A DNA stretch of 64,000 nt from Siphonodentalium dalli (taxonomy: Eukaryota; Mollusca; Scaphopoda; Gadilida; Siphonodentaliidae). The stretch's first letter is position 1, and each line of letters starts with the position of its first letter. The notes under the pieces were generated by a model. That model saw nothing but the letters and a program-made list of their open reading frames with translations, was not told the origin of the DNA and searched no databases. Below, piece after piece: positions 11,474-22,300 of this stretch. The stretch covers positions 131,533,917-131,597,916 of the forward strand of contig CP136066.1 of NCBI GenBank assembly GCA_032622095.1, read 5' to 3'. The translations under genes and the position numbers were made by a program.

Positions 11474-11654
11474 TATGTCAATATTTGTTACAAATATATA
11501 TTTGTTACCAATATCTTGCACTGAAACTAAGATTGATGTGTGCATGTGCATGGGAACATTTCTATCAAACTATATAGACTATGCAATATATAGCTAAGAA
11601 AGCATGTATCAAAGTACATCGCTAACCTTATTGACCTTTACACGGTACCGTATA

Positions 11655-12846
11655 TGTATTATATATTTTGAAAGATCTGTGTGTGTGTGTATCTGTCTGT
11701 GTGTGTGTGTGTAATCGATGGACTCGAAAATGGCCCAGCCAATTTCGATGAAACTTGGTATGTGGGGGTATTTTCGGGTCAGGAGTAACATAGGCCTATT
11801 GATTTTCAGATCCGATGTCAACTTTTCACGTGCCGAGGTCAAATCTGTTTTTACGCCGTTTTGCGCTAATATATTTCAGTTCGGTGCTCACAAATCGATT
11901 CGATATAGCGCGAATAATAAATTGCCAGTCATATAATTTGCACGGTTAGAATCTGTGGCGCTTCATCTTTCCAATGATGTATCACACGCCTGTGTACGTT
12001 TAAAGTTTCTACCTTAATTATCGGGAAGAACGCAGGACCATGCTTCGCTCATCGAAAATCATTGCGTAAATATATTACGCCATCAACATATCGTGACGTG
12101 ATCGCGTTAACTCTTAAACGGCCGATGTCGCGTTAACTCATCACCGGCCGAGGTATCCGCAAATGACATTGGGCTATATATCTCGGAAACGGATGGAGCT
12201 ATCGACTTGGTATGTGAATGTATCTTGCCCCGGATACGAATTTTATCGGGTCGCCGAGCCCGTGCGACGCCAGCTTCGCGCATGCGCAGACCAGATCTCG
12301 GAAACGGGTGGAGCAATCGACTTGAAATTTGGTTTTTGAATAGCCCGGACGAAGTCGGGTCACCTTCTAGCCGATTTCGATGAAACTTGGTATGTGGGGG
12401 TATTTTCGGCCGGGGACGAACATAGGCATATTAATTTGTCCGTGCGACGTCACCTTGACCTTGACATCGGGTCATTTCAAGGTCAAACGCCCGAATATCA
12501 CGGGATTTCGATGAAACTTGGTATGTGGGGGTACTTTCTTATGGCGAGTCTCATAAGCATATTCATTTGCCCGTGCGACGTGACCTTGAAATCGGGTAAC
12601 TTCAAGGTCAAATCGCCAATTTTGATGGGATTTCGACGAAATTTGATACGTGGGGTTACTTTTGTCCACTGATTGTTTTGGACGGGTCCAATCGTGACCC
12701 CGACCAGACCTTGACCTTCAAAATGATCCGTGTACTTTTGTCCGGGCAGTGTTTTTGGACTGGTCAAATCGTGACCCCGCTTGACCTTGACCTTCAAAAT
12801 GGACAATTCAAGGTCAAAGCCCGGACGAAGTCGGGTCACCTTCTAG
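11655..12846 (+). mobile_element. non-autonomous Helitron, composite of two modules
   Basis: The 5' end is a slightly mutated TGTATTATATATTTTGAAAG (family form TCTATTATATATTTTG) followed by (TG)n. The 3' end is CCCGGACGAAGTCGGG, a GC-rich palindrome, then TCACCTTCTAG. CTAG ends at 12846 with T following, as in A^T-inserting Helitrons. An internal copy of the same 3' end, also with CTAG, lies at 12370, so the element is a 716-bp module plus a 476-bp tail rich in ACCTTGACCTTGA steps. No Rep/helicase coding is present. The small frames inside (for example 12394-12672) recur at each copy and are not considered genes. Confidence 0.8.
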
Positions 12847-12877
<31 letters not shown>

Positions 12878-13053
12878 TTATAATAATATTTTATTTTTTC
12901 ATTATATTACACATTTATGTACAGAACAATATCTGATAACGACGATTGCATAGATATATAGACGGTGGGGGGGTTCGACATTCGTATACAACTCACACAC
13001 ACCTTGCACACACATTGATATATTAAAGACATAGTATGCATACATGTATACTC

Positions 13054-13098
<45 letters not shown>
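12847..13098. repeat. (TA)n microsatellites and T-tract next to Helitron 3' end
   Basis: (TA)n runs from 12847 to about 12870, followed by a T-tract. A second (TA)n lies at about 13057-13098. The tyrosine/isoleucine-rich minus-strand frames at 12902-13122 are read through this microsatellite and are not genes. Confidence 0.8.
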
Positions 13099-13099
<1 letters not shown>

Positions 13100-13120
13100 C
13101 GAGCGTCGCACAGCGACCGC

Positions 13121-13855
13121 ATTTATCCCGTCGGGTCGCTAAAACATGACAGCTAGAGTGACACGTTTGCAGTTGTTTACCAAAACTAAGAATAGAACCA
13201 AAACAAGATCACGTGCCCGATTGGGTCAGTTGATAAATAAAGATTTGATGGATCATGCGGATTGATACACAAATTCCATTGGTGGTATTAACATGCAGTA
13301 TTATATGATCATTAATAAGATTTAATAAGTCAACATCTGCCTGGTAATTTATTCGCAATGTTACCAAAAACTCTCAGCAGCATCAGGGCAATATATAACC
13401 AGGGTGCTGATCGTTCTTAGTAAATCGGAAGAGCGGAACTATATCGCCTGAGGCACGTGATCAAGTCGTGAGAGGGCCAAGGTCTTTTCGCAAGATTCGA
13501 AAATTGGGGAAAGTATGTATTTGTTTGAAATTACCTCCCCCACCCTCCCCCTTTTTTGTTTGATTGGTTGTTTTGTGATCCTGCGGCATTCGCTTGGCGC
13601 TGACCAGCAGACATCACTAACCAGGGGGTCTAGTGTCTCGTTTCAGGTCCGGGTTCCCACGGACTCCGCTTGTTTGCTTGTGGCCATGGCGCATTGGGGG
13701 CCAAAAAAGGAAGACGCGAAGCAAGAAATGGATAACTGGACAGTGAACATCCTACCAATAATTTTACGACTACCTTTTTGATTAATAATTCATTAAATAA
13801 AGGTAGTCAATCAGGCAGACCTGTCTTTGTTGTGTTACGACCCTGCGGGATAAAT
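13121..13855. mobile_element. 735-bp element with ~26-bp TIRs
   Basis: ATTTATCCCGTCGGGTCGCT at 13121 is the inverse of TTACGACCCTGCGGGATAAAT at 13835-13855. The body has no recognisable protein and contains a shorter inverted pair (ACGACTACCTTT / AAAGGTAGTC near 13768/13800). It sits between two TA tracts, directly before the Helitron concatemer. Confidence 0.6.
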
Positions 13856-13864
13856 ATATATATA

Positions 13865-16632
13865 TCTATTATATATTTTGAAAGATCTGTGTGTGTGTGT
13901 ATCTGTCTGTGTGTGTGTGTGTGTAATCGATGGACTCGAAAATGGCCCAGCCGATTTCGATGAAACTTGGTATGTGGGGGTATTTTCGGGTCAGGAGTAA
14001 CATAGGCCTATTGATTTTCAGATCCGATGTCAACTTTTCACGTGCCGAGGTCAAATCTGTTTTTACGCCGTTTTGCGCTAATATATTTCAGTTCGGTGCT
14101 CACAAATCGATTCGATATAGCGCGAATAATAAATTGCCAGTCATATAATTTGCACGGTTAGAATCTGTGGCGCTTCATCTTTCCAATGATGTATCACACG
14201 CCTGTGTACGTTTAAAGTTTCTACCTTAATTATCGGGAAGAACGCAGGACCATGCTTCGCTCATCGAAAATCATTGCGTAAATATATTACGCCATCAACA
14301 TATCGTGACGTGATCGCGTTAACTCTTAACCGGCCGATGTCGCGTTAACTCATCACCGGCCGAGGTATCCGCAAATGACATTGGGCTATATATCTCGGAA
14401 ACGGATGGAGCTATCGACTTGAAATTTGGTATGTGAATGTATCTTGCCCCGGATACGAATTTTATCGGGGCGCCGAGCCCGTGCGACGCCAGCTTCGCGC
14501 ATGCGCAGACCAGATCTCGGAAACGGGTGGAGCAATCGACTTGAAATTTGGTTTTTGAATAGCCCGGACGAAGTCGGGTCACCTTCTAGCCGATTTCGAT
14601 GAAACTTGGTATGTGGGGGTATTTTCGGCCGGGGACGAACATAGGCATATTAATTTGTCCGTGCGACGTCACCTTGACCTTGACATCGGGTCATTTCAAG
14701 GTCAAACGCCCGAATATCACGGGATTTCGATGAAACTTGGTATGTGGGGGTACTTTCTTATGGCGAGTCTCATAAGCATATTCATTTGCCCGTGCGACGT
14801 GACCTTGAAATCGGGTAACTTCAAGGTCAAATCGCCAATTTTGATGGGATTTCGACGAAATTTGATACGTGGGGTTACTTTTGTCCACTGATTGTTTTGG
14901 ACGGGTCCAATCGTGACCCCGACCAGACCTTGACCTTCAAAATTATCAATTCAAGGTCAAATCGGGTAAAACCGGATGGATTTCGACGGGCACGACGGGA
15001 AGAACGCAGGACCATGCTTCGTTCATCGAAAATCATTGCGTAAATATATTACGCCATCAACATATCGTGACGTGATCGCGTTAACTCTTAACCGGCCGAT
15101 GTCGCGTTAACTCATCACCGGCCGAGGTATCCGCAAATGACATTGGGCTATATATCTCGGAAACGGATGGAGCTATCGACTTGAAATTTGGTATGTGAAT
15201 GTATCTTGCCCCGGATACGAATTTTATCGGGTCGCCGAGCCCGTGCGACGCCAGCTTCGCGCATGCGCAGACCAGATCTCGGAAACGGGTGGAGCAATCG
15301 ACTTGAAATTTGGTTTTTGAATAGCCCGGACGAAGTCGGGTCACCTTCTAGCCGATTTCGATGAAACTTGGTATGTGGGGGTATTTTCGGCCGGGGACGA
15401 ACATAGGCATATTAATTTGTCCGTGCGACGTCACCTTGACCTTGACATCGGGTCATTTCAAGGTAAAACGCCCGAATATCACGGGATTTCGATGAAACTT
15501 GGTATGTGGGGGTACTTTCTTATGGCGAGTCTCATAAGCATATTCATTTGCCCGTGCGACGTGACCTTGAAATCGGGTAACTTCAAGGTCAAATCGCCAA
15601 TTTTGATGGGATTTCGACGAAATTTGATACGTGGGGTTACTTTTGTCCACTGATTGTTTTGGACGGGTCCAATCGTGACCCCGACCAGACCTTGACCTTC
15701 AAAATTATCAATTCAAGGTCAAATCGGGTAAAACCGGATGGATTTCGACGGGAAGAACGCAGGACCATGCTTCGCTCATCGAAAATCATTGCGTAAATAT
15801 ATTACGCCATCAACATATCGTGACGTGATCGCGTTAACTCTTAACCGGCCGATGTCGCGTTAACTCATCACCGGCCGAGGTATCCGCAAATGACATTGGG
15901 CTATATATCTCGGAAACGGATGGAGCTATCGACTTGAAATTTGGTATGTGAATGTATCTTGCCCCGGATACGAATTTTATCGGGTCGCCGAGCCCGTGCG
16001 ACGCCAGCTTCGCGCATGCGCAGACCAGATCTCGGAAACGGGTGGAGCAATCGACTTGAAATTTGGTTTTTGAATAGCCCGGACGAAGTCGGGTCACCTT
16101 CTAGCCGATTTCGATGAAACTTGGTATGTGGGGGTATTTTCGGCCGGGGACGAACATAGGCATATTAATTTGTCCGTGCGACGTCACCTTGACCTTGACA
16201 TCGGGTCATTTCAAGGTCAAACGCCCGAATATCACGGGATTTCGATGAAACTTGGTATGTGGGGTAACTTTCTTATGGCGAGTCTCATAAGCATATTCAT
16301 TTGCCCGTGCGACGTGACCTTGAAATCGGGTAACTTCAAGGTCAAATCGCCAATTTTGATGGGATTTCGACGAAATTTGATACGTGGGGTTACTTTTGTC
16401 CACTGATTGTTTTGGACGGGTCCAATCGTGACCCCGACCAGACCTTGACCTTCAAAATGATCAATTCAAGGTCAAATCGGGTAAAACCGGATGGATTTCG
16501 ACGGGCACGTTTGTCGGGTACTTTTGTCCGGGCAGTGTATTTGGACTGGTCAAATCGTGACCCCACTTGACCTTGACCTTCAAAATGGACAATACAAGGT
16601 CAAAGCCCGGACGAAGTCGGGTCACCTTCTAG
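13865..16632 (+). mobile_element. non-autonomous Helitron with a threefold internal amplification
   Basis: It starts TCTATTATATATTTTGAAAG after an A (13864) and ends CACCTTCTAG at 16632. An internal segment that opens GGGAAGAACGCAGGACC is present three times in tandem (from 14235, 14997 and 15750; periods 762 and 753 bp). Each unit carries a complete bypassed Helitron 3' end (palindrome CCCGGACGAAGTCGGG plus CTAG, ending 14589, 15351 and 16104). The units differ by only a few bases, so the amplification is recent. The single-unit version is the 11655-12846 copy. The 92-aa and 87-aa frames repeated in each unit are by-products of the amplification. Confidence 0.82.
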
Positions 16633-17370
16633 TCTATTATATATTTTGAAAGATCTGTGTGTGTGTGTGTGTGTGTGTATCTGTCTGTGTGTGTGTGTAA
16701 TCGATGAACTCAAAAACGACCGACCCGATTTCGATGAAACTTGGTACGTGGGGGTATTTTCGGCCGGGGGTTAACATAGGCCTATTGATTTTCAGATCCG
16801 ATGTCAACTTTTCACGTGCCGAGGTCAAATCTGTTTTTACGCCGTTTTGCGCTTATATATTTCAGTTCGGTGCTCACAAATCGATTCGATATAGCGCGAA
16901 TAATAAATTGCCAGTCATATAATTTGCACTGTTAGAATCTGTGGCGCTTCATCTTTCCAATGATGTATCACACGCCTGTGTACGTTTAAAGTTTCTACCT
17001 TAATTATCGGGAAGAACGCAGGACCATGCTTCGCTCATCGAAAAACATTGCGTAAATATATTACGCCGTCAACATGGATCGTGACGTGATCGCGTTTAAC
17101 TCATAACCGGCCGATGTCGCGTTAATTAACTCATCACCGGCCGAGGTATCCGCAAATGTTATTGGGTTATATATCTCGAAAACGGGTGGAGCTATCGACT
17201 TGAAATTTGGTATGTGAATGTATCTTGCCCCGGATACGAATTTTATCGGGTCGCCGAGCCCGTGCGACGCCAGTTTGGCGCATGCGCAGACCAGATCTCG
17301 GAAACGGGTGGAGCTATCGACTTGAAATTTTGTTTTTGAATAGCCCGGACGAAGTCGGGTCACCTTCTAG
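16633..17370 (+). mobile_element. non-autonomous Helitron, middle member of concatemer
   Basis: It begins TCTATTATATATTTTGAAAG directly after the CTAG of the preceding copy, with no base between, and ends GGGTCACCTTCTAG at 17370. It corresponds to the single 716-bp module of the 11.65-kb copy. Its (TG)n near 16657 is longer, and it has scattered substitutions (for example GAACTCAAAAACGACC against GGACTCGAAAATGGCC). Confidence 0.8.
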
Positions 17371-18172
17371 TCTATTATATATTTTGGAAGATCTGTGTGT
17401 GTGTGTGTGTGTGTGAGGGTGTGTGTGTGTGTTCGCGATGGACTCGAACACGGCTGGACCGATTTCGACCAAACTTGGTACGGACACGTAATTCGACCCG
17501 GGAACGAACATGGGCCTATTGATTTTCAGATCCGAGGTCAACTTTTCACGTGCCGAGGTCAAATCTGTTTTTACGCTGTGTTACGGGACTTTCATTTGAG
17601 TTCGGTGCTTACAAATCGATTCGAAACAGCGCGAATAATAAAATGTCAGTCATAATAATGACACTGTGAGAATCTTTCGTGTTTCCTCTTTCCAACGATA
17701 TATAATGCGTATGTATCCGTTTTAGTTATCTGCCTCAATTATCAAGAAGAAGTGGTACTACCTTCCATCAGGATAAAAACAATGCGTAACTTCTATGACG
17801 TCGTTAGGTGTCATAACGTTAGATCACGTTAACGCTTAACCGGCCGATGCATTTGACTGTTTCAGACGTCTTGGCGATATCTCGGGCACCGATGGTAATT
17901 TATCTTTACGTTGAAACTTGATAATTAATGAGCGTGTGTATATGAGGCGCGTTTATATACTTGAGTGGAAATCAAATCGGGTTAAATTGGCGGATTTTTA
18001 CGGACGAAATTTGATGCATAGTGTATCTCGGTATCCGCTGGGCCGATTTCCCGGTATCCGCTGGGCCGATTTCCACCATTTTTGGGGTGTTGGTGTTTGA
18101 CCCCACCTGACCTTGACCTTCAGAATGGTCAATTCAAGGCCAAAGCCCGGACGAAGTCGGGTCACCTTCTAG
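17371..18172 (+). mobile_element. non-autonomous Helitron, third and most diverged member of concatemer
   Basis: It begins TCTATTATATATTTTGGAAG immediately after CTAG at 17370 and ends CGGGTCACCTTCTAG at 18172, followed by T and a (TA)n tract. The body diverges clearly from the first two copies after about 300 bp (for example GCGCGAATAATAAAATGTC, then unrelated sequence) but returns to the family near 18100 (CTGACCTTGACCTTCAGAAT). No coding capacity. Confidence 0.78.
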
Positions 18173-18203
<31 letters not shown>

Positions 18204-18329
18204 GCCAGTTATATTCTGTCTCAAATTTGTTCATGAACTTTGGACTTTTTTTGCCGAATCTGATATTGTAAACTCGGACTATATACTATTCAAGATAACT
18301 ATGTTCTCTGCTAAGTTAGTTATGAGTGT

Positions 18330-18690
18330 GCACCATTGTTCTTGATGGCTTTCATTAGGTCCCCCAACTCGAGTTGGAAATGGTTTAGATTGTCGGAATG
18401 AATTCAGTGCAATATATCGATACGATTTGTATCGTAATTCAAATTCTCGAATGAGTAAGTTCAGAGAGAGTTCGTCGGGGTTAAATTTTGTTTTATACAG
18501 ATAATATTTCAGAATTGATAGTATAAGAAAGTTTAGTTTGTTGTTTTTATTGTAAGCACCGTATATTTTACCGTGGTTTAATAATATTGTTTTCCCATCA
18601 TCAGGTCGCAAAAAAGTGCATAGTATAAATGCTAATTCCTTGTGCATAATGATGAAGTGGATATATACATGTATATGTCTTGCCATCTCC
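18330..18690 (-). pseudogene. LINE ORF2 C-terminus remnant (L1/Tx1-like)
   Basis: A minus-strand frame of 146 codons (18279-18719) contains GKIYGAYNKNNKLNFLILS, then ILKYYLYKTKFNPDELS, then IREFELRYKSYRYIAL. This pattern is typical of the extreme C-terminus of L1/Tx1-type ORF2 proteins, after the zinc-binding domain (a 'lilliKyyiYk...i...y..ek.iA' block). No reverse-transcriptase domain precedes it on this strand, so it is a 3'-end LINE insertion truncated at its 5' side, as LINE copies usually are. The edges are uncertain. Confidence 0.6.
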
Positions 18691-18720
18691 ACGTGTGTCC
18701 ATATCTCACGTGTGTCCATA

Positions 18721-19531
18721 TCTCACATGACCCTGCATGATTTACGGACTTTATAATAAGTATGTATACCGTGCATATATATATATACGATGTCACGATT
18801 TATGCTTCTTAGATACAGTGAATATACATACATTTATCTTGTTATGCGCCTTTGTATTGCATGAGAACGATGAGAGCAAAATATTGTTGCTTAAAGTTAT
18901 GTGGGGTGATCAAATATAAATGGATGATAATCTTGCGTACAGTAGTTATTTTTACAAATATCAAATCAAAACTCACACACTGTCATTATTATATATTAAT
19001 TAAATGCAGTGACTCTCGATGGCGATATCGTGTTCGTTACTTTACCGACGATAGTGCATGGCGTCCCAAATCGAGTAGTAAATATCTACAATTGAGCGTA
19101 GTTCAGATGATGTTTTCTATGTAGTAATGGTACGGTCTTGAGATTTTCGGCGATGTAGTAGAATGCTACATTTCTTCAGTTGGCATATAGTGCCTGAATA
19201 CTAACTTATCAGTTTATCGCACCCGAACAAGTCCATAACACGTCTTTACCACATCGGTGTCGCTTGTCATTTCCTTTCCGACATGACTGCTACATACCCA
19301 TGTTTGTCCGAAAGATGTTGTGTTATAGTTATAAAGTTATGAACTATTCTAATGATAGAGAACGTTTTCACTCAAGCTTTTCGATGTTGTTTCTTTCAGG
19401 TCAAATTTCCATGAGATCCAGAGAAACATTCGTGTGTTTATCTCTGTTATATCGGCGATGAAATATAAACTGAGTCTCGATATCTTCTATTCTTATATGA
19501 TTATATATCACATGCATAATTCTTTATTAGG
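18721..19531. other. intronic stretch, nothing recognised
   Basis: AT-rich intron DNA between the LINE tail and the ACAAGACAG repeat. No domain or repeat was recognised. Confidence 0.4.
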
Positions 19532-19690
19532 ACAAGACAGTCAATGACTGGAGTCGCTCAACTGGTTGTACAGACCGATAAGACGGGGCAACTGAAGACC
19601 ACAATAAGTCAGCACTTGTCAAAATCACTTTAAACCAAGTAGTTCTAAACACGGACGTAGCTATATAGGGTTTCCGTTGAACGAAGGGTG
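19532..19690 (+). repeat. ACAAGACAG repeat, copy 1 (diverged)
   Basis: It opens ACAAGACAGTCAATGACTG and continues with GTCGCTCA..., GACCGATAAGACGGGGCAAC, and CAAAATCACTTTAAACCAAG. It is the most diverged of four copies; the others start at 57031, 59521 and 63411. All four share the same left edge. Confidence 0.65.
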
Positions 19691-20209
19691 ATGCATGTCC
19701 ACATTGATATCGCTCTTGGCTTACTTGGAATTCATTGAATAGATTCTACATAAGTAAAAAGAAAATACCACTAGTATCATCCTTGAACGCAACAATAACA
19801 AAACTGTGAAGCAAGTTTTCCTTAACAGAATGTATGAATACACGATTTTGTCTACCATTCGTTTATCTTGTTCCAACGACTATTTTTGTGACATTATGCA
19901 AATACTTGATCAATAATTTATTACTTATCGAATTACCCTTACCAATTTTCCACGGAGTCTTGTTTTCCAGACAAAAACACATGGGTGCATGGAAATCAAG
20001 AACAACTTCTGACCCAAGTTGGATATGAATCAACAGAGAAATATGTATGAACTGTGGTTCTAACACGACCGATATTTTGTATCATAAACTCGATGATTGT
20101 ACGCCCGTGTATTCATTTAGAAATGAGATGGACTATTTTAATATGGTTGCACTTGGGATTAATGCCTACATAAAATATGAATCGCTCTCAGGAGAAGCCA
20201 AATTAAATG

Positions 20210-20380
20210 AAGAAAATCATGTGTATAGAGGAGGAATATCAGTTTTGGAGTTTTGGCTTTTCAATTTATTAAATGTTATCCACCATGTTGATGTCGGTGT
20301 CTTTGGATCATTTAGAGATGCCTGAATTTTATCTAACAGATTTTGGAACTTCCTTACGAATTAATCGGCGATTCTTCATA
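20210..20380 (-). pseudogene. LINE endonuclease-RT linker fragment
   Basis: Plus-strand positions 20216-20370 are nearly identical to 29535-29680 (shared GAGGAGGAATATCAGTTTTG, TTCAATTTATTAAATG and CATTTAGAGATGCCTGAAT). At 29.5 kb the minus strand encodes the WWKTFNKLKS linker of a LINE, so this is a second fragment of the same family and orientation. Confidence 0.6.
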
Positions 20381-20399
20381 CAACTAAACGGCTAGCTTA

Positions 20400-20860
20400 T
20401 AAATGTTGCTACATAATGAACTCCCGATTCCATTCACTAGTCGTGTCCAATATGCGATCGCTTTGCCTTAATTTCAAATGTCAATGGGTATCGACCCAAT
20501 TCACCATACACCGTGTAACTTGGTGTATTGAGCTTCATGTGTAGTTCACAAACTTTATGGTGTACACCTTCATGTGTAGTTCACAAACTTTATGGTGTAC
20601 ACCTTCAATAATTGAGTTATCTCCTAGCCCACATAGTTCACACCCGTATAACAAGATAGGCACAAATATAGGGTGTCAAATAATTTGAGTTGAGTTTCTA
20701 TGGACAGCTTATACGTTCTTCCAATTTTTATCACATCATACATGGCTTTTCGAGCTTTGGTCATTATGTGTGTTCTAGTCACAGCAAACGAGTAAGTGCG
20801 GCTAAATATAACGCCTAAGCAGTTAACTGTTTTAACTATGTAGCAATCCAAATGTGTCAG
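20400..20860 (-). pseudogene. LINE RT C-terminal region, frameshifted
   Basis: The minus strand reads VNCLGVIFSRTYSF...KARKAMYDV...LSIETQLKLFDTL, then (frame changes) GDNSIIEGVHHKVCELHMK and NTPSYTVYGELGRYPLTFEI. This is the post-catalytic part of a Jockey/CR1-type reverse transcriptase (thumb plus VYGELGR block). A 35-bp direct duplication (units starting at 20533 and 20568) breaks the frame. It is dead. Confidence 0.7.
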
Positions 20861-21316
20861 AATATATGCTAAGTCGGTTACGATACGATACGATTTTATT
20901 AGCTTATGTTGTCATGAATGTTATGATGTTGAAGCTATATAATACAGAACATGGTAATACATAAAATACGTGACGCATGCGCGGGTTGGGGGAGCGGTGG
21001 GGGTAGCTGTGTACTTTCAATGGAAACTGTGGCGTGTTGTTATGGTGGTTCTAATGAGGTTTCTTTTATTAACAAAATTGGCGAAATCTAGAGTAAAGCC
21101 GCATGAGAAATATTATAGGGGTGGGGTGGGGTATCATGGGATTGGGGTGAGGTATTGTGGTTCCATGGAATGAAGTTTCATTTTTTTACATCAGGGACAA
21201 AATCTAGAGTGGTACCACATGAGAAGTAGTGTATCCACAGGGAGGGGTTGGGAATATATAGTATGTCCATATTGTAGGATATAATTATGTAGTTGTTCAG
21301 CTTAATTGGCCCATAG

Positions 21317-21799
21317 TTAAGCACCAGGGTGTTCCTGGCAAAACTTGAGGGCTTTTTGGATAAAGAGAGTGAAATGGGCCAATATTCTACCTTTCTTAGT
21401 GTTGAAAAGTGCGTTTAGTTTCATCGTGTTTGGCATAGTATAGTAGTATGGTTTGATGTGTCTCTTTTTCAGATCATTAAATTTTTGACATTTAAGGATA
21501 ATGTGAAATTCGTCTCCTATTTCCAGGTTACATAGCTTGCATTTACGGTCGGTATACTCTGTGTTTGTCCAGGACCCCGTTTCATTTGGTAAATGATGAT
21601 TTCTCGTTCTAAATTTCATTAATCGTGAGACGGTGCATTGATTCCTGGATGAGATGTACGATTCTTTGCCAAAGTCAGTTTTTACTATTCTGTAGAATGC
21701 GTATTTGCTGGACGATGATATAGAACCCCTCCATTCTTGAATAAATATGTCGTGTAGTCTTTCTGTTATTACTCTATCGTACGATCTTATCCACGTCAT
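21317..21799 (-). pseudogene. LINE ORF2 C-terminal tail with CCHC-like motif
   Basis: An intact 160-codon minus-strand frame. It has RLHDIFIQEWRGSISSSSKY, then KFRTRNHHLPNETGSWTNTE, then the zinc-like CKLCNLEIGDEFHIILKC. This is the usual C-terminal module of Jockey/CR1-like non-LTR retrotransposons in invertebrates (FR..NH.LP.E.G.W ... C..C...GDE.H.L..C). It is followed by no RT on this strand. Upstream it abuts an endonuclease fragment at 21806, which means the whole RT is missing between them. Confidence 0.75.
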
Positions 21800-21805
21800 A
21801 TGTGT

Positions 21806-22300
21806 TTACAGTGTTAGAAATTCGTGTGATTTAGTTGCTATCCAAGGTTTTGGTCTCGTAAATTCCAGTATAGTGGTTTCGGTGTTTGTTCCCAAATGTT
21901 GGTTATCTGATTGTACCCGTTGGGTATTCAGTCGAAATGATAACGCAGTATGTGCGTCTGATATTAGAGAAGAAAATTCATGTACTTCGAAATCATTGAC
22001 TAAATTCAAGCTACCATGTGAAAAAATAGTATAATCAACAACTGAAGATTGCTTACAGGGAAGTTGCCCTACTCCCTTGTCACGACCCGCCATGTCGTTT
22101 ATGATATATAATTAGCTACATCTGCAAATATCCAGGAGTAGTCTTCCAAATGTGTTTGTTGTTTTATCCTTACTCGTGCGTCGTATGTTCATATTACTTA
22201 TAGTGAGTATATTCAGGTTAGGACGGATAACTTCAGTTAATTCATCTCGATCATTGTCATCGAGTTTACAGAAATCGCCTTTCTGATCCAACAATTGCTC
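21806..22300 (-). pseudogene. LINE APE-type endonuclease fragment
   Basis: The minus strand encodes NIRRTSKDKTTNTFGRLLL (22294 downward, first frame) and GRDKGVGQLPCKQSSVVDYT plus FEVHEFSSLISDAHTALSF (22093-21806, second frame). This is the C-terminal half of an AP-endonuclease-like LINE domain: R.S.D...N.FG..L, then G...C...SVVDY, then the SD.H catalytic motif near the end. The N-terminal half and catalytic E are not visible. A frameshift separates the two pieces. Confidence 0.7.

Noticed and set aside
12902-13122. Tyrosine/isoleucine-rich minus-strand frames
   Set aside because: Read-through of (TA)n microsatellite.
12394-16406. 92-aa plus-strand frames (MGVFSAGDEHRHINLS...) repeated at 12394, 14613, 15375 and 16128, and 87-aa and 65-aa minus frames alongside
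   Set aside because: They recur only because the Helitron body is repeated. Both strands are open at once, no domain is recognisable, and in other family members the frame is not kept.
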